From Tomocerus qinae (Eukaryota; Arthropoda; Collembola; Entomobryomorpha; Tomoceridae), in NCBI GenBank assembly GCA_020055645.1, contig CM034546.1, positions 40,052,001 to 40,116,000 of the forward strand: a DNA stretch of 64,000 nucleotides, in the 5' to 3' direction. Positions 46,960-59,169 of the stretch are shown in pieces. The position numbers and the translations under genes were made by a program. How positions within the stretch are numbered: position 1 is the stretch's first letter; each line of letters opens with the position of its first letter. Below the pieces are notes generated by a model. The model did not search any database. It had not been told where the DNA came from and saw nothing but the letters and a program-made list of their open reading frames with translations.

Positions 46960-48093
46960 TTAGCCTGAACATTTCTCACAATCTTTTTCACAAAGAGTGC
47001 AAGTCCGGTCTCCTTGATCCCACACTGTATTTGCAGGACAGGTATATTCTATTGGCTCCATAGACCAGATGCCTTTGTCTAAATCCGGATTGGAATAATT
47101 GTACTTGTTAACACATTTAGATGGAGTAAATACACATGGCGGTTTGCAGAGTGGGTTTTCTCTATATTCAGTTTGAGTGTTGCCTTCTAGGTCGTTCCAA
47201 TGGGTACAAATTCCGCCATGAGGGGCAGCATCAGGTTTCCAGAACAATTTATCCTTCACCAAAACAGTACCTGCTGCAGTAGATTTTGAACTACAGTTCC
47301 TTTTTTCCCATTTATCTCCTACGCAGATAAGGTGCCTAAAACATTAAAAATGGTTTGAAATTTAGAAACTCTAAATTAAGATACATAGAGCAGCAACCAA
47401 GCAAAATAGATTTTATTAACCAGTATTATGTTAGATTTTGTAAGTTGAATGTAATAAAACTTCAAAAGATTTTACCAATCACAATCGCCACATTGGTCAC
47501 AGTCTACCAATGGGTTGCATTTTGCTCCTACTACTTGATGTGGTTTACATTGCCCAATTGGTTTCTCGGGGGTAGAAGTGGTTGGGTCATCAGTTACCCC
47601 ACTGCCTTCGGTTGTTGTTTCTTCTCCATCGATGTTACATCCAACCACTTCTGGATAATCACATCGTGATTGAGCTGGATCTGGACCGGAGTTGCGGACA
47701 TAATGAAGTCTCCTGCCGTGATCCATTGCACATGGCATTTGATAGGCCAGAAGTGCTGTGGTGCAGGCTATGTAGTGGTCGCATGTCCTTGGATCCGGGT
47801 AATTGCCTTCGGCTGTACAAGTGTACCAAGTTATAAGGTCCCCTGAAGTTGCATTTACTTCTTTTCCCCCATTAGGAATGTCGTTAGAAGGAATTGCTGA
47901 AAATTGAATAATTCAAGTAGAACAAATTGTTACTGTAAACTTATTAAAATGATTGTATTGTCTATTTATATATTTTATAATATTGTATTTTATAATTATT
48001 TTAGAAAATATTTAAGTATTTACCTGAAGCTATTGCAGAGGAAACGCAAATTGCAAACAAGGCAAAAAACAGGCTACTGTTCATTTTGAACAT
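46960..48093 (-). CDS. Secreted chitin-binding Peritrophin-A (CBM14) protein, left copy
   Basis: Minus-strand exons 48093-48024, 47896-47476 and 47335-46960 join in frame to 289 codons (288 aa). The N-terminus (MFKMNSSLFFALFAICVSSA) is a clear signal peptide, so the product is secreted. Exon 2 encodes one CBM14 domain with the expected cysteine order starting at WYTCTAEGNYPD, then CDHYIAC, CAMD, CDYPEVVGC. A Thr/Ser-rich linker (EETTTEGSGVTDDPTTSTP) follows. The C-terminal part is Cys-rich (NPLVDCDQCGDCDW; CTLCEKDCEKCSG) and may be a diverged second chitin-binding or knottin-like module. Such proteins act in the cuticle, gut peritrophic matrix or mucus. This copy has the longer, apparently ancestral C-terminus ending in a Cys-rich motif. 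A TATA and initiator lie upstream. Confidence 0.83.
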
Positions 48094-48155
48094 ATCGTGA
48101 TTTTTGTCGTCGTTACTTTTGGGATTGGTTACTCAAGACAAATTGCCCGAACCGA

Positions 48156-48193
48156 ACTGATGCCCTACTGTCCACCGCATGGTGGTTTATATA
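48156..48193 (-). promoter_or_regulatory. Core promoter, left peritrophin copy
   Basis: TATATAAA on the minus strand (48193-48186), with an arthropod-type initiator (TCAGT) about 33 bp downstream. The start codon follows about 65 bp later. Confidence 0.55.
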
Positions 48194-49762
48194 CCTTGGA
48201 CATAAATACCGAAAGGAGTAAAATGGTTATCTTTACTTGCTGAAACATTTCACCATAAGTATGTCCATTTTTCAACTGTTGCTCTGGCTTTCTAATCCTG
48301 GCTCAACTTGTCCATAAAAATATTTTAAAACTAATCTATATCGAATGACAAGGAAATAAGCCACTATTAAATATCTTTTTCAAAATAAATAAAAATCGAA
48401 ATGACGAAATTCGAATAAAGTAATGTATTCAGTTATACATAACTAATGAAATCACATTGACGGTTTAATAAGATCTTCTCACCTGAGTAGATAATTGCTA
48501 ATCTTCGTACTTCAACCATTTTAGCATGAAATAAGCTCATTATCTATTTCACACTTAAAAATGTGATAGGATGCTTATTCCAGTTACCATTGAATTGTAC
48601 TGTGTTCGTTTAATATTAATGTAAATGCTGTAATCCGTCACATCTAGAAAACCTTTTTGCCAAAAATGCAGACCAGTATTTCTGCATACCTCACGTGCCA
48701 CACGCCGTAATTGTCCCAAATCTAAATTTATTTGAAATCATTAGATATACGATATACCTTAGAAAACTTAGACCCGAGCAATTATTCCTAGTCAACCATA
48801 AAACCGCGTGTCTCGCGGACAGGTTTTACCATGAGCGCTTAATATTTGTCATATCGTCCGTTAAAGATGCAAAAACCTTATTCCATTCTTCGTTTGGCGG
48901 TAAAAAGAGCCTTATTCCAATTTTCGTTTAGCAGTAAGGAGGGCCTTCCTCCACTTTTCGTGTGGCAGTGAAAATAGTCTTAACCTACACGATTGCATTC
49001 AGTTGGGCACAGGGTTAAAAATAAATATTGGTTAAATAAAAGGTTTAAATGTGAGGTTATTATCACTGCCAAACGAAAAGTGCAAAGTCTTTTGCATTCT
49101 TAAGGGACGGTAAAATTTAATTGAAAGGTAAGGTTGTGCACTTGTACTGTATTTAACACACATACATTTCAACATGTACATGAAAGTGCAAAATGTACAT
49201 GTGTTTACAAAAAGGTAACAACGTGTTAACACTTAACAGAAAGTGATTTCCAAAAAAAGTTGTTGACAAAAGGATGTTGACAAATTGCAGCAGCCCAATG
49301 CGGCAATTGGCAAATTACAGCTTACAGCATTTACATTAATATTAAACGAACACAGTACAATTCAATGGTAACTGGAATAAGCATCCTATCACATTTTTAA
49401 GTGTGAAATAGATAATGAGCTTATTTCATGCTAAAATGGTTGAAGTACGAAGATTAGCAATTATCTACTCAGGTGAGAAGATCTTATTAAACCGTCAATG
49501 TGATTTCATTAGTTATGTATAACTGAATACATTACTTTATTCGAATTTCGTCATTTCGATTTTTATTTATTTTGAAAAAGATATTTAATAGTGGCTTATT
49601 TCCTTGTCATTCGATATAGATTAGTTTTAAAATATTTTTATGGACAAGTTGAGCCAGGATTAGAAAGCCAGAGCAACAGTTGAAAAATGGACATACTTAT
49701 GGTGAAATGTTTCAGCAAGTAAAGATAACCATTTTTACTCCTTTCGGTATTTATGTCCAAGA

Positions 49763-49800
49763 TATATAAACCACCATGCGGTGGACAGTAGGGCATCAGT
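49763..49800 (+). promoter_or_regulatory. Core promoter, right peritrophin copy
   Basis: TATATAAA at 49763-49770 and TCAGT at 49796-49800, followed by the ATG at 49863. Mirrors the left promoter, with small changes next to the TATA. Confidence 0.55.
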
Positions 49801-49862
49801 TCGGTTCGGGCAATTTGTCTTGAGTAACCAATCCCAAAAGTAACGACGACAAAAATCACGAT

Positions 49863-51014
49863 ATGTTCAAAATGAACAGTAGCCTGTTTTTTGCCTTGTT
49901 TGCAATTTGCGTTTCCTCTGCAATAGCTTCAGGTAAATACTTAAATATTTTCTAAAATAATTATAAAATACAATATTATAAAATATATAAATAGACAATA
50001 CAATCATTTTAATAAGTTTACAGTAACAATTTGTTCTACTTGAATTATTCAATTTTCAGCAATTCCTTCTAACGACATTCCTAATGGGGGAAAAGAAGTA
50101 AATGCAACTTCAGGGGACCTTATAACTTGGTACACTTGTACAGCCGAAGGCAATTACCCGGATCCAAGGACATGCGACCACTACATAGCCTGCACCACAG
50201 CACTTCTGGCCTATCAAATGCCATGTGCAATGGATCACGGCAGGAGACTTCATTATGTCCGCAACTCCGGTCCAGATCCAGCTCAATCACGATGTGATTA
50301 TCCAGAAGTGGTTGGATGTAACATCGATGGAGAAGAAACAACAACCGAAGGCAGTGGGGTAACTGATGACCCAACCACTTCTACCCCCGAGAAACCAATT
50401 GGGCAATGTAAACCACATCAAGTAGTAGGAGCAAAATGCAACCCATTGGTAGACTGTGACCAATGTGGCGATTGTGATTGGTAAAATCTTTTGAAGTTTT
50501 ATTACATTCAACTTACAAAATCTAACATAATACTGGTTAATAAAATCTATTTTGCTTGGTTGCTGCTCTATGTATCTTAATTTAGAGTTTCTAAATTTCA
50601 AACCATTTTTAATGTTTTAGGCACCTTATCTGCGTAGGAGATAAATGGGAAAAAAGGAACTGTAGTTCAAAATCTACTGCAGCAGGTACTGTTTTGGTGA
50701 AGGATAAATTGTTCTGGAAACCTGATGCTGCCCCTCATGGCGGAATTTGTACCCATTGGAACGACCTAGAAGGCAACACTCAAACTGAATATAGAGAAAA
50801 CCCACTCTGCAAACCGCCATGTGTATTTACTCCATCTAAATGTGTTAACAAGTACAATTATTCCAATCCGGATTTAGACAAAGGCATCTGGTCTATGGAG
50901 CCAATAGAATATACCTGTCCTGCAAATACAGTGTGGGATCAAGGAGACCGGACTTGCACTCTTTGTGAAAAGATTGTGAGAAATGTTCAGGCTAAAACAT
51001 TTTCCAATATATAG
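49863..51014 (+). CDS. Secreted chitin-binding Peritrophin-A protein, right copy, altered C-terminus
   Basis: Exons 49863-49932, 50060-50480 and 50621-51014 mirror the left copy and give 294 aa. Signal peptide, CBM14 domain and linker are identical to the left copy. One A is missing from the run at about 50974 (GAAAAGATT versus GAAAAAGATT). The last residues therefore change from the Cys-rich DCEKCSG to IVRNVQAKTFSNI, losing the last two cysteines. It is divergently transcribed from its twin, with 1,769 bp between the start codons. The single-base homopolymer difference could be a real mutation or a sequencing error, and is the main uncertainty. AATAAA follows at about 51070. Confidence 0.8.
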
Positions 51015-52181
51015 CAATTTCCAACATTTCCATTATATATGTTCAATTATTTATTATTATCCCTTTTTGAATAAATATGAATGAAATGAAATCAGATACT
51101 AATACATAATTAAACTCCCATGAATTGCCTACAATTTATTCCATTGCATAACTTTATGCATTTACAATTACTTTCAACAAGTGATTCAAAATTACAATTC
51201 CAAACAGTGCAATGCAGGTTATCCCATGGTTTAAACCACCCTGTTTATAACCGACTGGTAGTAGTAGTATTTATTAACGGATTTCAATCATCATCCATTA
51301 CAATATATATTTTCCAATGATCATAGTACATTAATTCCAATTAAATATAATATTTAAAAAAAAATACTTATCCATTATCATATGTACACATAGCCACACA
51401 CCCCCATACACGTCCCCACACATTATAAGTATAATGCCTATGCCAAAACAAAATACAGGATTACTACCTCCCATATCCGCGGACAGGTCGCAGTACCCAG
51501 AGTAGTACATAATTCCTTACATACTAGCCATACAGTCCATATTACGATTAGAAGCAGGCACAAGGCTCCGTGATTAGATTTTATCCTAATACTCTTATAC
51601 TAACCCATAACATTTGCTTCTGTATGTCCCCGAGTATTTGAATTAACGCACAAAACCTACATTGTCAAGTCCCTATGCACAGAGTAAATATGAAATGAAT
51701 ACAATGATAAGTAAAGTAATGTGTATGTAGTTGTACTTAACCTTACAGAAGTTACGCCTATACTCATGTATAAGCGGATTCCCAGAACTAGCTTTACGAG
51801 AAATCAGAATAGTGAAATTCCAATTAGGTAGGTTGTGTTCGGGTGATCAGGTCGTATAGCTTGACGATGATAATGAGTGCCACACTGTTTGATATTGGTT
51901 GGAGGATAGGAACATTAGCATAAAGCAAGACAGCAAGGGCCAACACGAGAAAGACTAGTAAGAAAAGTCCTACTATTCTGGTGGATATAATTGAAGATAT
52001 CAGCAGGACACAGGTCTTCGGAGGTCTTCATATCTGCTAATCTACATATCGCCAGAATTTCGAGCCGCTGCCAGACCCGATTAGTATCCATGGCCTCCCT
52101 CTATAACCAAGAAATTCCACCCGCCGCACAGAAAATGATGACTCAGCCAGGCCGCTGCACTCGAAAAAACACCGATTTCAA

Positions 52182-53085
52182 CAGATCAATTCAATCAACA
52201 GAAAATCAAAATTGATTTAGGTTGACCTTGAAAATCAACAGAAAATCAAAATTTATTAATGTTGACAATGAAAATCAACAGAAAATCAAAATTGATTAAT
52301 ATTGACAATGAAAATCAACAGAAAATCAAAATTGATTAATATTGACTATGAAAATCAACAAAAAATCAAAATTGATTAATGTTTACTATGAAAATCAACA
52401 GAAAATCAAAATTGAATAATGTTGACTATGAAAATCAACAGAAAATGAAAATTGATTAATGTTTACTATGAAAATCAACAGAAAATCAAAATTGAATAAT
52501 GTTGACTATGAAAATCAACAGAAAATCAAAATTGATTAATGTTTACTATGAAAATCAACAGAAAATCAAAATTGAATAATGTTGACTATGAAAATCAACA
52601 GAAAATCAAAATTGATTAATGTTGACTACGAAAATCAACAGAAAATCAAAATTTATTAATGTTGACAATGAAAATCAACAGAAAATCAAAATTGATTAAT
52701 ATTGACAATGAAAATCAACAGAAAATCAAAATTGATTAATATTGACTATGAAAATCAACAAAAAATCAAAATTGATTAATGTTTACTATGAAAATCAACA
52801 GAAAATCAAAATTGAATAATGTTGATTATGAAAATCAACAGAAAATCAAAATTGATTAATGTTTACTATGAAAATCAACAGAAAATCAAAATTGAATAAT
52901 GTTGACTATGAAAATCAACAGAAAATCAAAATTGATTAATGTTTACTATGAAAATCAACAGAAAATCAAAATTGAATAATGTTGACTATGAAAATCAACA
53001 GAAAATCAAAATTGATTAATGTTGACTACGAAAATCAACAGAAAATCAAAATTGAATAATGTTGACTATGAAAATCAACAGATAT
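52182..53085. repeat. 40-bp satellite with 10-monomer higher-order repeat
   Basis: About 22 head-to-tail monomers of 40 bp contain GAAAATCAACAGAAAATCAA. Variant order repeats every 400 bp: the GTTGACAATG, ATTGACAATG, ATTGACTATG series starts near 52261 and again near 52661. Within it, GTTGACTATG and GTTTACTATG monomers alternate. Relatives in inverted orientation lie at about 56260-56450 and 56610-56670. Confidence 0.9.
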
Positions 53086-53089
53086 TTAA

Positions 53090-54050
53090 TTTTGGTTGAT
53101 TTTGAGTATTAAAATCTACAGAAAATTAAAATCGGTTAATAATGATTATTTAAATTTAAAGGAAATCAAAAAATGGAAATTTGACTATAAAATTGAATAA
53201 AAATCCAAAATAGATTTTTTCCACCGTCTAATAGTTATTTTCCGGTTTAATTTGCTTTATTATAAAATCTCCAATTTGGTTGAAGCGGATTGAAATATTT
53301 TATACTATCACGCTAACAATTTATAGAAAACGCCATTGAACTTTTTAATGTCCATTTAATGCCAAATTTTCACTTTGACTATCAAAATGAAGAAAAAGTG
53401 AGCGCGCGTTGTCTTAGTAACCAATGGACCGGTTTACCCCCCAATTTAATAGCGATCGTCAGTGGTCCATAGGCATTGTTTTTGCCAAGTTTGGTCAATA
53501 TCCGTCATTGCTTTCGAAAGTTATCGTGGGGACGGACGGACGTACGGACAGACTGTGTGGTTCTATAAGCTGCCTTATTCAGGCGAGCTAAAAATCAAAA
53601 TCGGTTCATATTGACCGTCATAATCAAAATCAATTTAAAAAAATGTAAATTTGAATATAAATTCGAAATGGATTAATTTCCGTCCTACAATGAATATTTT
53701 CCGGTTTAATTTAGTGTATAATAAAATCTTAAATTTGGTCGAGGCGGAGTTAAATATTATATACTATCCAAATATTATATATTACAATGTATACGAAACA
53801 CAATTGAACTTTTGATGTTCATTTAATGCCAATTTTTCTTTTTGACTATTAAAATTAAGACAAAATGAATGCGCGGCATTTCAGCTACCAATAGACCAAT
53901 GTGGCCAATTTTCAATAGGCTTTGTCACAGTTTTCGCCAAGTTTAGTTGAAATCCATCAATTTCTTCAAAAGTTATCGCGTACACGGTCGGACAGACAGT
54001 GCGATTCTATAAGCTGCCTTATTCAGACGAGCTAAAACGGTTAAAAATCT
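53090..54050. repeat. Interspersed repeat, two direct units
   Basis: Two diverged units of about 480 bp (53090-53590, 53590-54040) each end in GGACGGAC/CGGACAGAC-rich sequence, then TCTATAAGCTGCCTTATTCAG and GCGAGCTAAAA or ACGAGCTAAAA. The inverted counterpart is at 55312-55960. Confidence 0.7.
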
Positions 54051-54313
54051 AAAACATCCCTTTTAGATCTGGATCGTGTCTGGTCAGAGGTTATGTATCA
54101 TTTAGTTTTTTACTTGAATATTATGTTTACATTTCCTTTCTATGTGGTTTATATTTATGGTTTATTTCATTCTTGCACAAGATCCACTTCGATTTCATCA
54201 ACGAAGACACCACCAAGTCAAAATAATTATCCAAGAAATGCACACATTCTCTATTGACACTTATTTTTAGACCTATCGTCACTATGTAACTGCCAACCCC
54301 CACTTTTGCGATA

Positions 54314-55035
54314 ATGTTTCCAATATTTTACTCCATAGTACCATTATTGAAACCTAAATGGCCAATGTTTGTTACGTCATTGCTCCCAATTAACGAAGAG
54401 TTTACATATGTATACTATGTCCTTGTACTGATACATTTCTTGTTGTTTTTATGGGCTGCTTTTGCAGTAATTATTCTAATAATGTTTTTTTCTGCAGTGG
54501 GGGAACATATATTGCTAATTACAAATTAATTCCCCACGAAATCAGGTAAATGAAAATTAACATGATTATCCTGTCTTAACATGATTAACATGATTATAAC
54601 ATGTGTCTGAAACTACATTTAGATTTAAATTGGCTTATTTTTGAATTCAGATATGGTCGGAGATCATATTCAACGACAGATGAAATTCATTTAGAAAGAA
54701 ATGCTCTAAAGTATTTCAAAGTGTTAAGCATAATCACCAAAATGATCAACGAAATCACTTCAGTTTTGCTGGTATTATTCCAATTTCTGACAAAGCGTGG
54801 AATTTATCTTTGTTGCTATTTACTAATTCGACGACATCATCATCTTCAAATCTGGTTTAATATTGGTCTCATATTTGTAATTGCAACTGGAATATCTTTG
54901 TGGATTTCCATATTTTGGTGTTTTTCAATCGTCTACCATAACTCGAAATCCTGTATTACATCGTGGAATCCAGTTTACAATTACAATTACAATAGCAGAA
55001 TATTTCGGTGTAAGAAAAGGTTACATGCTGCTTAA
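54314..55035 (+). pseudogene. Chemoreceptor fragment, paralog of the interrupted gene
   Basis: The middle exon (about 54314-54545) and last exon (about 54651-55035) match 4961-5279 and 5380-5520 plus 19092-19299. Shared features are LKPKWPMFVTSLLP, the exon joint ATC AG|, and YSTTDEIHLERNALKYF. The C-terminus has TKRGIYLCCYLLIRR and SCITSWNPVYNY. The middle exon has a one-base shift at the G-run near 54500 (frame closes in ITN, while ANYKLIPHEI lies in the next frame). No N-terminal exon is found; the upstream side is satellite-bearing repeat. It lies between inverted repeat arms (53090-54050, 55312-56700). It serves as internal reference proving that the transposon at 5521 interrupted a continuous exon. 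Confidence 0.72.
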
Positions 55036-55311
55036 CAACCACACAAAGTCTAAATTGCTTGATTCCAGAATATCAAACGAAGAAAAATAATGTCATTTCT
55101 AAACTCCGTAACTACTGGTATTATTCAACTGCTTCAAGCATTTTGAAAATTGGAGTCACAGTCATCGCATCATTGACGACTGATCATCATGATTGGTGAC
55201 TCATCAATCATGCATTGATATACAATATTAATAATACATATTATAAATAACAAAAATTTTCTTGAAAAAAATCCTTCATTCATTACATAAAAAATTAAAT
55301 GTTTATTTTAT

Positions 55312-56700
55312 TTTTAGCTCGCCTGAAAAAGGCAGCTTATAGAACCGCACAGTCCGTCCGTCCGTCCGTTCGTCCGTCCGTTCGTCCGTTAGTGAACACG
55401 ATAACTTTCGAACGCATTAATAGATTTTGACCAAACTTGGCGAAAACAATGCCTATGGACTACTGACAACCCCTATTGAAAATAGGCCACATTGGTCCAC
55501 TGGTTACTAAGATACCGCGCGCTCACTTTGTCTTAATTTTGATAGTCAAAGTAGAGAATGGGTGTTAAAAATTTCAATAGCGTTTCCTATAAATTGTTAT
55601 CATAATGGTATAAAATATTTCATACCGCTTCTAACGGACTTTGGATTTCATAGTAAAGCAACTACAACCGGAATGTACCGCTTTCTATATTTTATTTATA
55701 TAATATTTTATATTTCTTTTGCTTTTTAGAGTCAGTATTAACCGATTTTGATTTCCTTTTAATTAATGTCTATGTTTTAATGTCTATGGACCACTGACAA
55801 CCCCTATTGAAAATAGGCCACATTGGTTCACTGGTTAGATATCGCGTGCACACTTTGTCTTAATTTTGATACTCAAAGTAGATAATGGGTGTTAAAAATT
55901 TCAATAGCGTTTCCTATAAATTGTTATCATAATGGTATAAAATATTTCATACCGCTTCTCATCTTGGTAACCAATACATTTTTTGTTTATTCCACTCCGT
56001 TATTCAATCCTACACAACCTTCTTATTTACATCCTTTTTTCATTCAACATTGGAGATTTTGACAGTGCTGCAATTTGTCTGTGGTTTGGAACGACTGAAA
56101 TTTTAATAACTCTTCAACAAATAGTCACTCTGACTTCTGTCTGTTAATCGTCTGGACGTGATCTGATTTATAAAGGGAAAGAATAAACTGCTCACGGTTA
56201 TATCGTAACTTGAAGTGAAACTTAATTATAATTTTACAATTTGATTTGGTTTGATTGTTGCGTTAATCAACATTAATCAATTTTGATTTTCTGTTGATTT
56301 TTATAGTCAACATTAATATACTTTGATTTTCTGTTGATTTTTATAGTCAATTTTACTGTAATTTGATTTTCTGTTGATTTTTATAATCAACATTAATGTA
56401 CTTTGATTTTCGGTTGATTTTCATTGTCAACATTAAAGCTAGTTTTTGAGTTTCACTTCCTTTTCACTTCACGCGCAAAGGAACATTCACAAATAAAACA
56501 TTGCCGTTGCCCCAGGTGAGGGGATTTGGAATTTTAGGCAGAATAAGTAACTGAATGGTCCTTTTTCCGCGTGAAGTGAAAGGGAAAGTGAAACTCAAAA
56601 CCTAGCTAAATCAATTTTGATTTTCGATTGATTTTCGTGGTCAACAATCATCAATTTTGATTTAATGTTGATATTTCAAAAAGGTTTAGCTTCGTTTCCT
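55312..56700. repeat. Inverted counterpart of 52182-54050 with satellite relatives
   Basis: It begins AGCTCGCCTGAAAAAGGCAG and contains tandem GTCCGTCC, then the inverse of the 53090-54050 repeat. A partial second unit lies at about 55790-55960. Inverted 40-bp satellite monomers (TTTGATTTTCTGTTGATTTT) occur at 56270-56430, interrupted by a MITE. Confidence 0.7.
56438..56606. repeat. Hairpin MITE inserted in satellite
   Basis: The ends are GCTAGTTTTTGAGTTTCAC and its near-inverse; flanked by TAAA on both sides. It splits a satellite monomer, so it is younger than that array. Confidence 0.75.
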
Positions 56701-57044
56701 TACAATATCAATGTTTGAATTTTTAATATGTCGTAGCTACATATATAAAGACTCAATTCTGAAAGTTTTATCAAAACCCGTACGCTCGGTTTTGTGTAAC
56801 GTGCGAGTACTTTTCGTCTACTAAAATGTGTACACGGTAAACTTTACTCAGGCGAGCTTCTGTTACAGCTTGCTGTAGGTTTTATATTATAGTAATATTA
56901 AATATCATAAATTTGTATTAAATGTTGAACCTACTTTATTAAACCATAGCTTTATCCGTCATTAAACATTGACGTGTTGACGCGCATTTTTGACCATTTT
57001 TATTTTTGGTTTGGTCAAAATGTAGAAAAGTGTTCAACTGAACA

Positions 57045-57867
57045 CAAGGTATCGAAAAACCCGGGTTTTTTAGGAAAAAACCCACGACCCCGGGTTTTTT
57101 GGGTTTTTTAGGGTTTTTTGGGTTTTTTGGGTTTAAGGGTTTTTTATATAATTATAGGCATAAATACAAGCCTATACTATAGTATAAAATGGAAAACTAC
57201 AGCTGACAATAACAACCACCACGAAGTCCTAAAACTACCATTATTTACGTCTATAAAATCAAAAATTAAGGCATAAAATTTTAATTAGTGTGTTAGTACA
57301 GTTAGCAGGCAGTATTTTTCGTAAACGCCTTATACTATGCATTATTATTATTACTGATTACATTGACTTTAATAAATTCCTTCATTAATGTGGAGCTTAA
57401 AGCAGTACAGTAATAAATATGCAAGTGATTAATTAAAACTCAGTATAATTAATGTTTCCACTTATGTACCCCAAAGTATTCATTGGGGATTCGTAAGTAA
57501 AAGTTAATTATACAAACCAATATCTTCACAGCGATTAAAATATACATAAAACAAATAATATATAGACATCAGATCGTGATTTCTATATATTCACCTGATT
57601 CACTATACAGAATTACAGTAAGTATTAAAGTTTAAAAAAGCTATAATATTATTTTGTTTCCACCTGATTATGCATTTGTTTACATTTTCGAATAGAAATA
57701 TGACAAAGTTAGTATGATTTGCTTATATAGATGGAGCTTTAGTGCAAATTATTGTATGTTTTGTAAAAAACCCAAAAAACCCAATAAACGCCGGGTTTTT
57801 TTAGTAAAGCGGGGTGGGTTTTTTGCCAAAAAACCCCAACCCATAAAAAACCCGACCCACAACCCTG
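57045..57867. mobile_element. hAT-like element, 823 bp
   Basis: It is flanked by the 8-bp duplication ACTGAACA (57037-57044, 57868-57875). The right end is ACCCGACCCACAACCCTG, which inverted starts CAGGGTTG, typical of hAT. The left end is CAAGGTATCGAAAAACCC. Subterminal GGGTTTTTT repeats fill both ends. No transposase frame. Confidence 0.75.
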
Positions 57868-59169
57868 ACTGAACAACACTGTTACTCACCAACTTGTAGT
57901 ATCTTAATGTAGAGTGGATGACTACCGTTTTCCACGACCCACACAGTCAAAATATATGAAGTTGGCAAGAGCGTTGCGGCACCTTATTTATATTATATTG
58001 CGCTTACATTCAAGTCACCATATTTCATTACGACAATATTTTCTGTAAATATTTCAAAATTTAAAAATTTCTGAAACTTGGAGCCAGTTTGTGCCACCAA
58101 GTTTTAGCGAGACAGGTTGAATTTATTATCATAATCTGATGAATACCAATTGGTAAATATCATGTCACGTCCATGTATACTACCATATCTATAAATAATT
58201 TTATAATCCGGCAAAGTTACGTCACTACCTAGTGAACTGACATATATTTTTACTCACTCGTAAAGGCAGATTTAGGTTGAGTGTTGATAAGAAAACAAGT
58301 AGTGGCACACTATGACAACTTGAAAACACACATGTATATATATATGATTAAGTAAAGATAGCAGGATTTCTGTAATAGTTTCAGTGGAAAATCATTTTAA
58401 TAATTGCACTCACAATTCATGGAGAAAAAATGCATTTTAATCCTAGCACGGATAATTATCGGACCATATCCTATTAAGTCATGAGTAATAGATCAGTAAA
58501 ATATAAGTCAAAACGATAAAGCTTATATAAGTATCAAATATTAGCAACTATTCACTCATATATGAAAGGCTTTTAATAAACCAGTAAAGTTATGTTATTA
58601 ATTACTTGACTTGCGTACCTTTAGTCAAATTTCGTAAGATCCAGTTTCCATTTTTATGGCAATATTTTATAACGGCTTAGTCACTTGTCATTCAAAATAT
58701 GTCTCTAACATAAATTAATAAGTTGAGCCTGGATTAGAAAAAAAGTGGTGCTATACTATGACAGCTTAAAAATGCAATAATTATGATAGAACCGTAAGAT
58801 ATTATTACGTTATTATTCAACAGATAAAAATTACTGTTTAATTTACGTTATCATTATCACATAATAGTATAATAACACGACTTTAATATTTGCAAATATG
58901 CTAGTCTGTATCCTTTTTGCTTCGTCACAGTTAGCTACTTCCTGAGTGCTTAGTATTTGGTAACATTTCATATGCATGCTTAATGTGCAATAGTATAAAA
59001 ATATTATAGATAACATAAGTACGGATTTCATTAAGTAGAGCATATGTGAAACACTACTACATAAGGATGGGTCTAAGAGTTAATTTACTGCATTCATTTA
59101 GAATTGCAACTCATTTGGGCTAATACACAGACTCACAAAATATTTGGAGATATTGCACAGTATAATAAA
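57868..59169. other. Intergenic region
   Basis: No gene recognised; the minus-strand frame at 58843-59043 has no recognisable features. Confidence 0.4.

Larger units (their letters stand above)
45776..52179. repeat. 6.4-kb palindrome with head-to-head duplicated gene
   Basis: Arms 45776-48633 and 49322-52179 (2,858 bp each) are inverted copies around a 688-bp unique spacer. Nearly all open frames are identical between arms. Differences I noticed are single-base homopolymer indels (near 46980/50974 and near 48220/49735) and a few substitutions, so divergence is very low. The spacer holds three 34-bp direct repeats (TTATTCCA...TTCGTTTGGCGGTAAAAAG near 48880-48975) and a related inverted copy near 49060. 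Confidence 0.9.

Noticed and set aside
47355..47836. Plus-strand frames of 104 and 84 codons in the left palindrome arm
   Set aside because: Antisense shadows of the peritrophin exons; the sense frame has signal peptide, splice sites and conserved cysteines.
52182..53085. Possible CRISPR-like array
   Set aside because: Contiguous 40-bp monomers with variant order and no spacers: a satellite.
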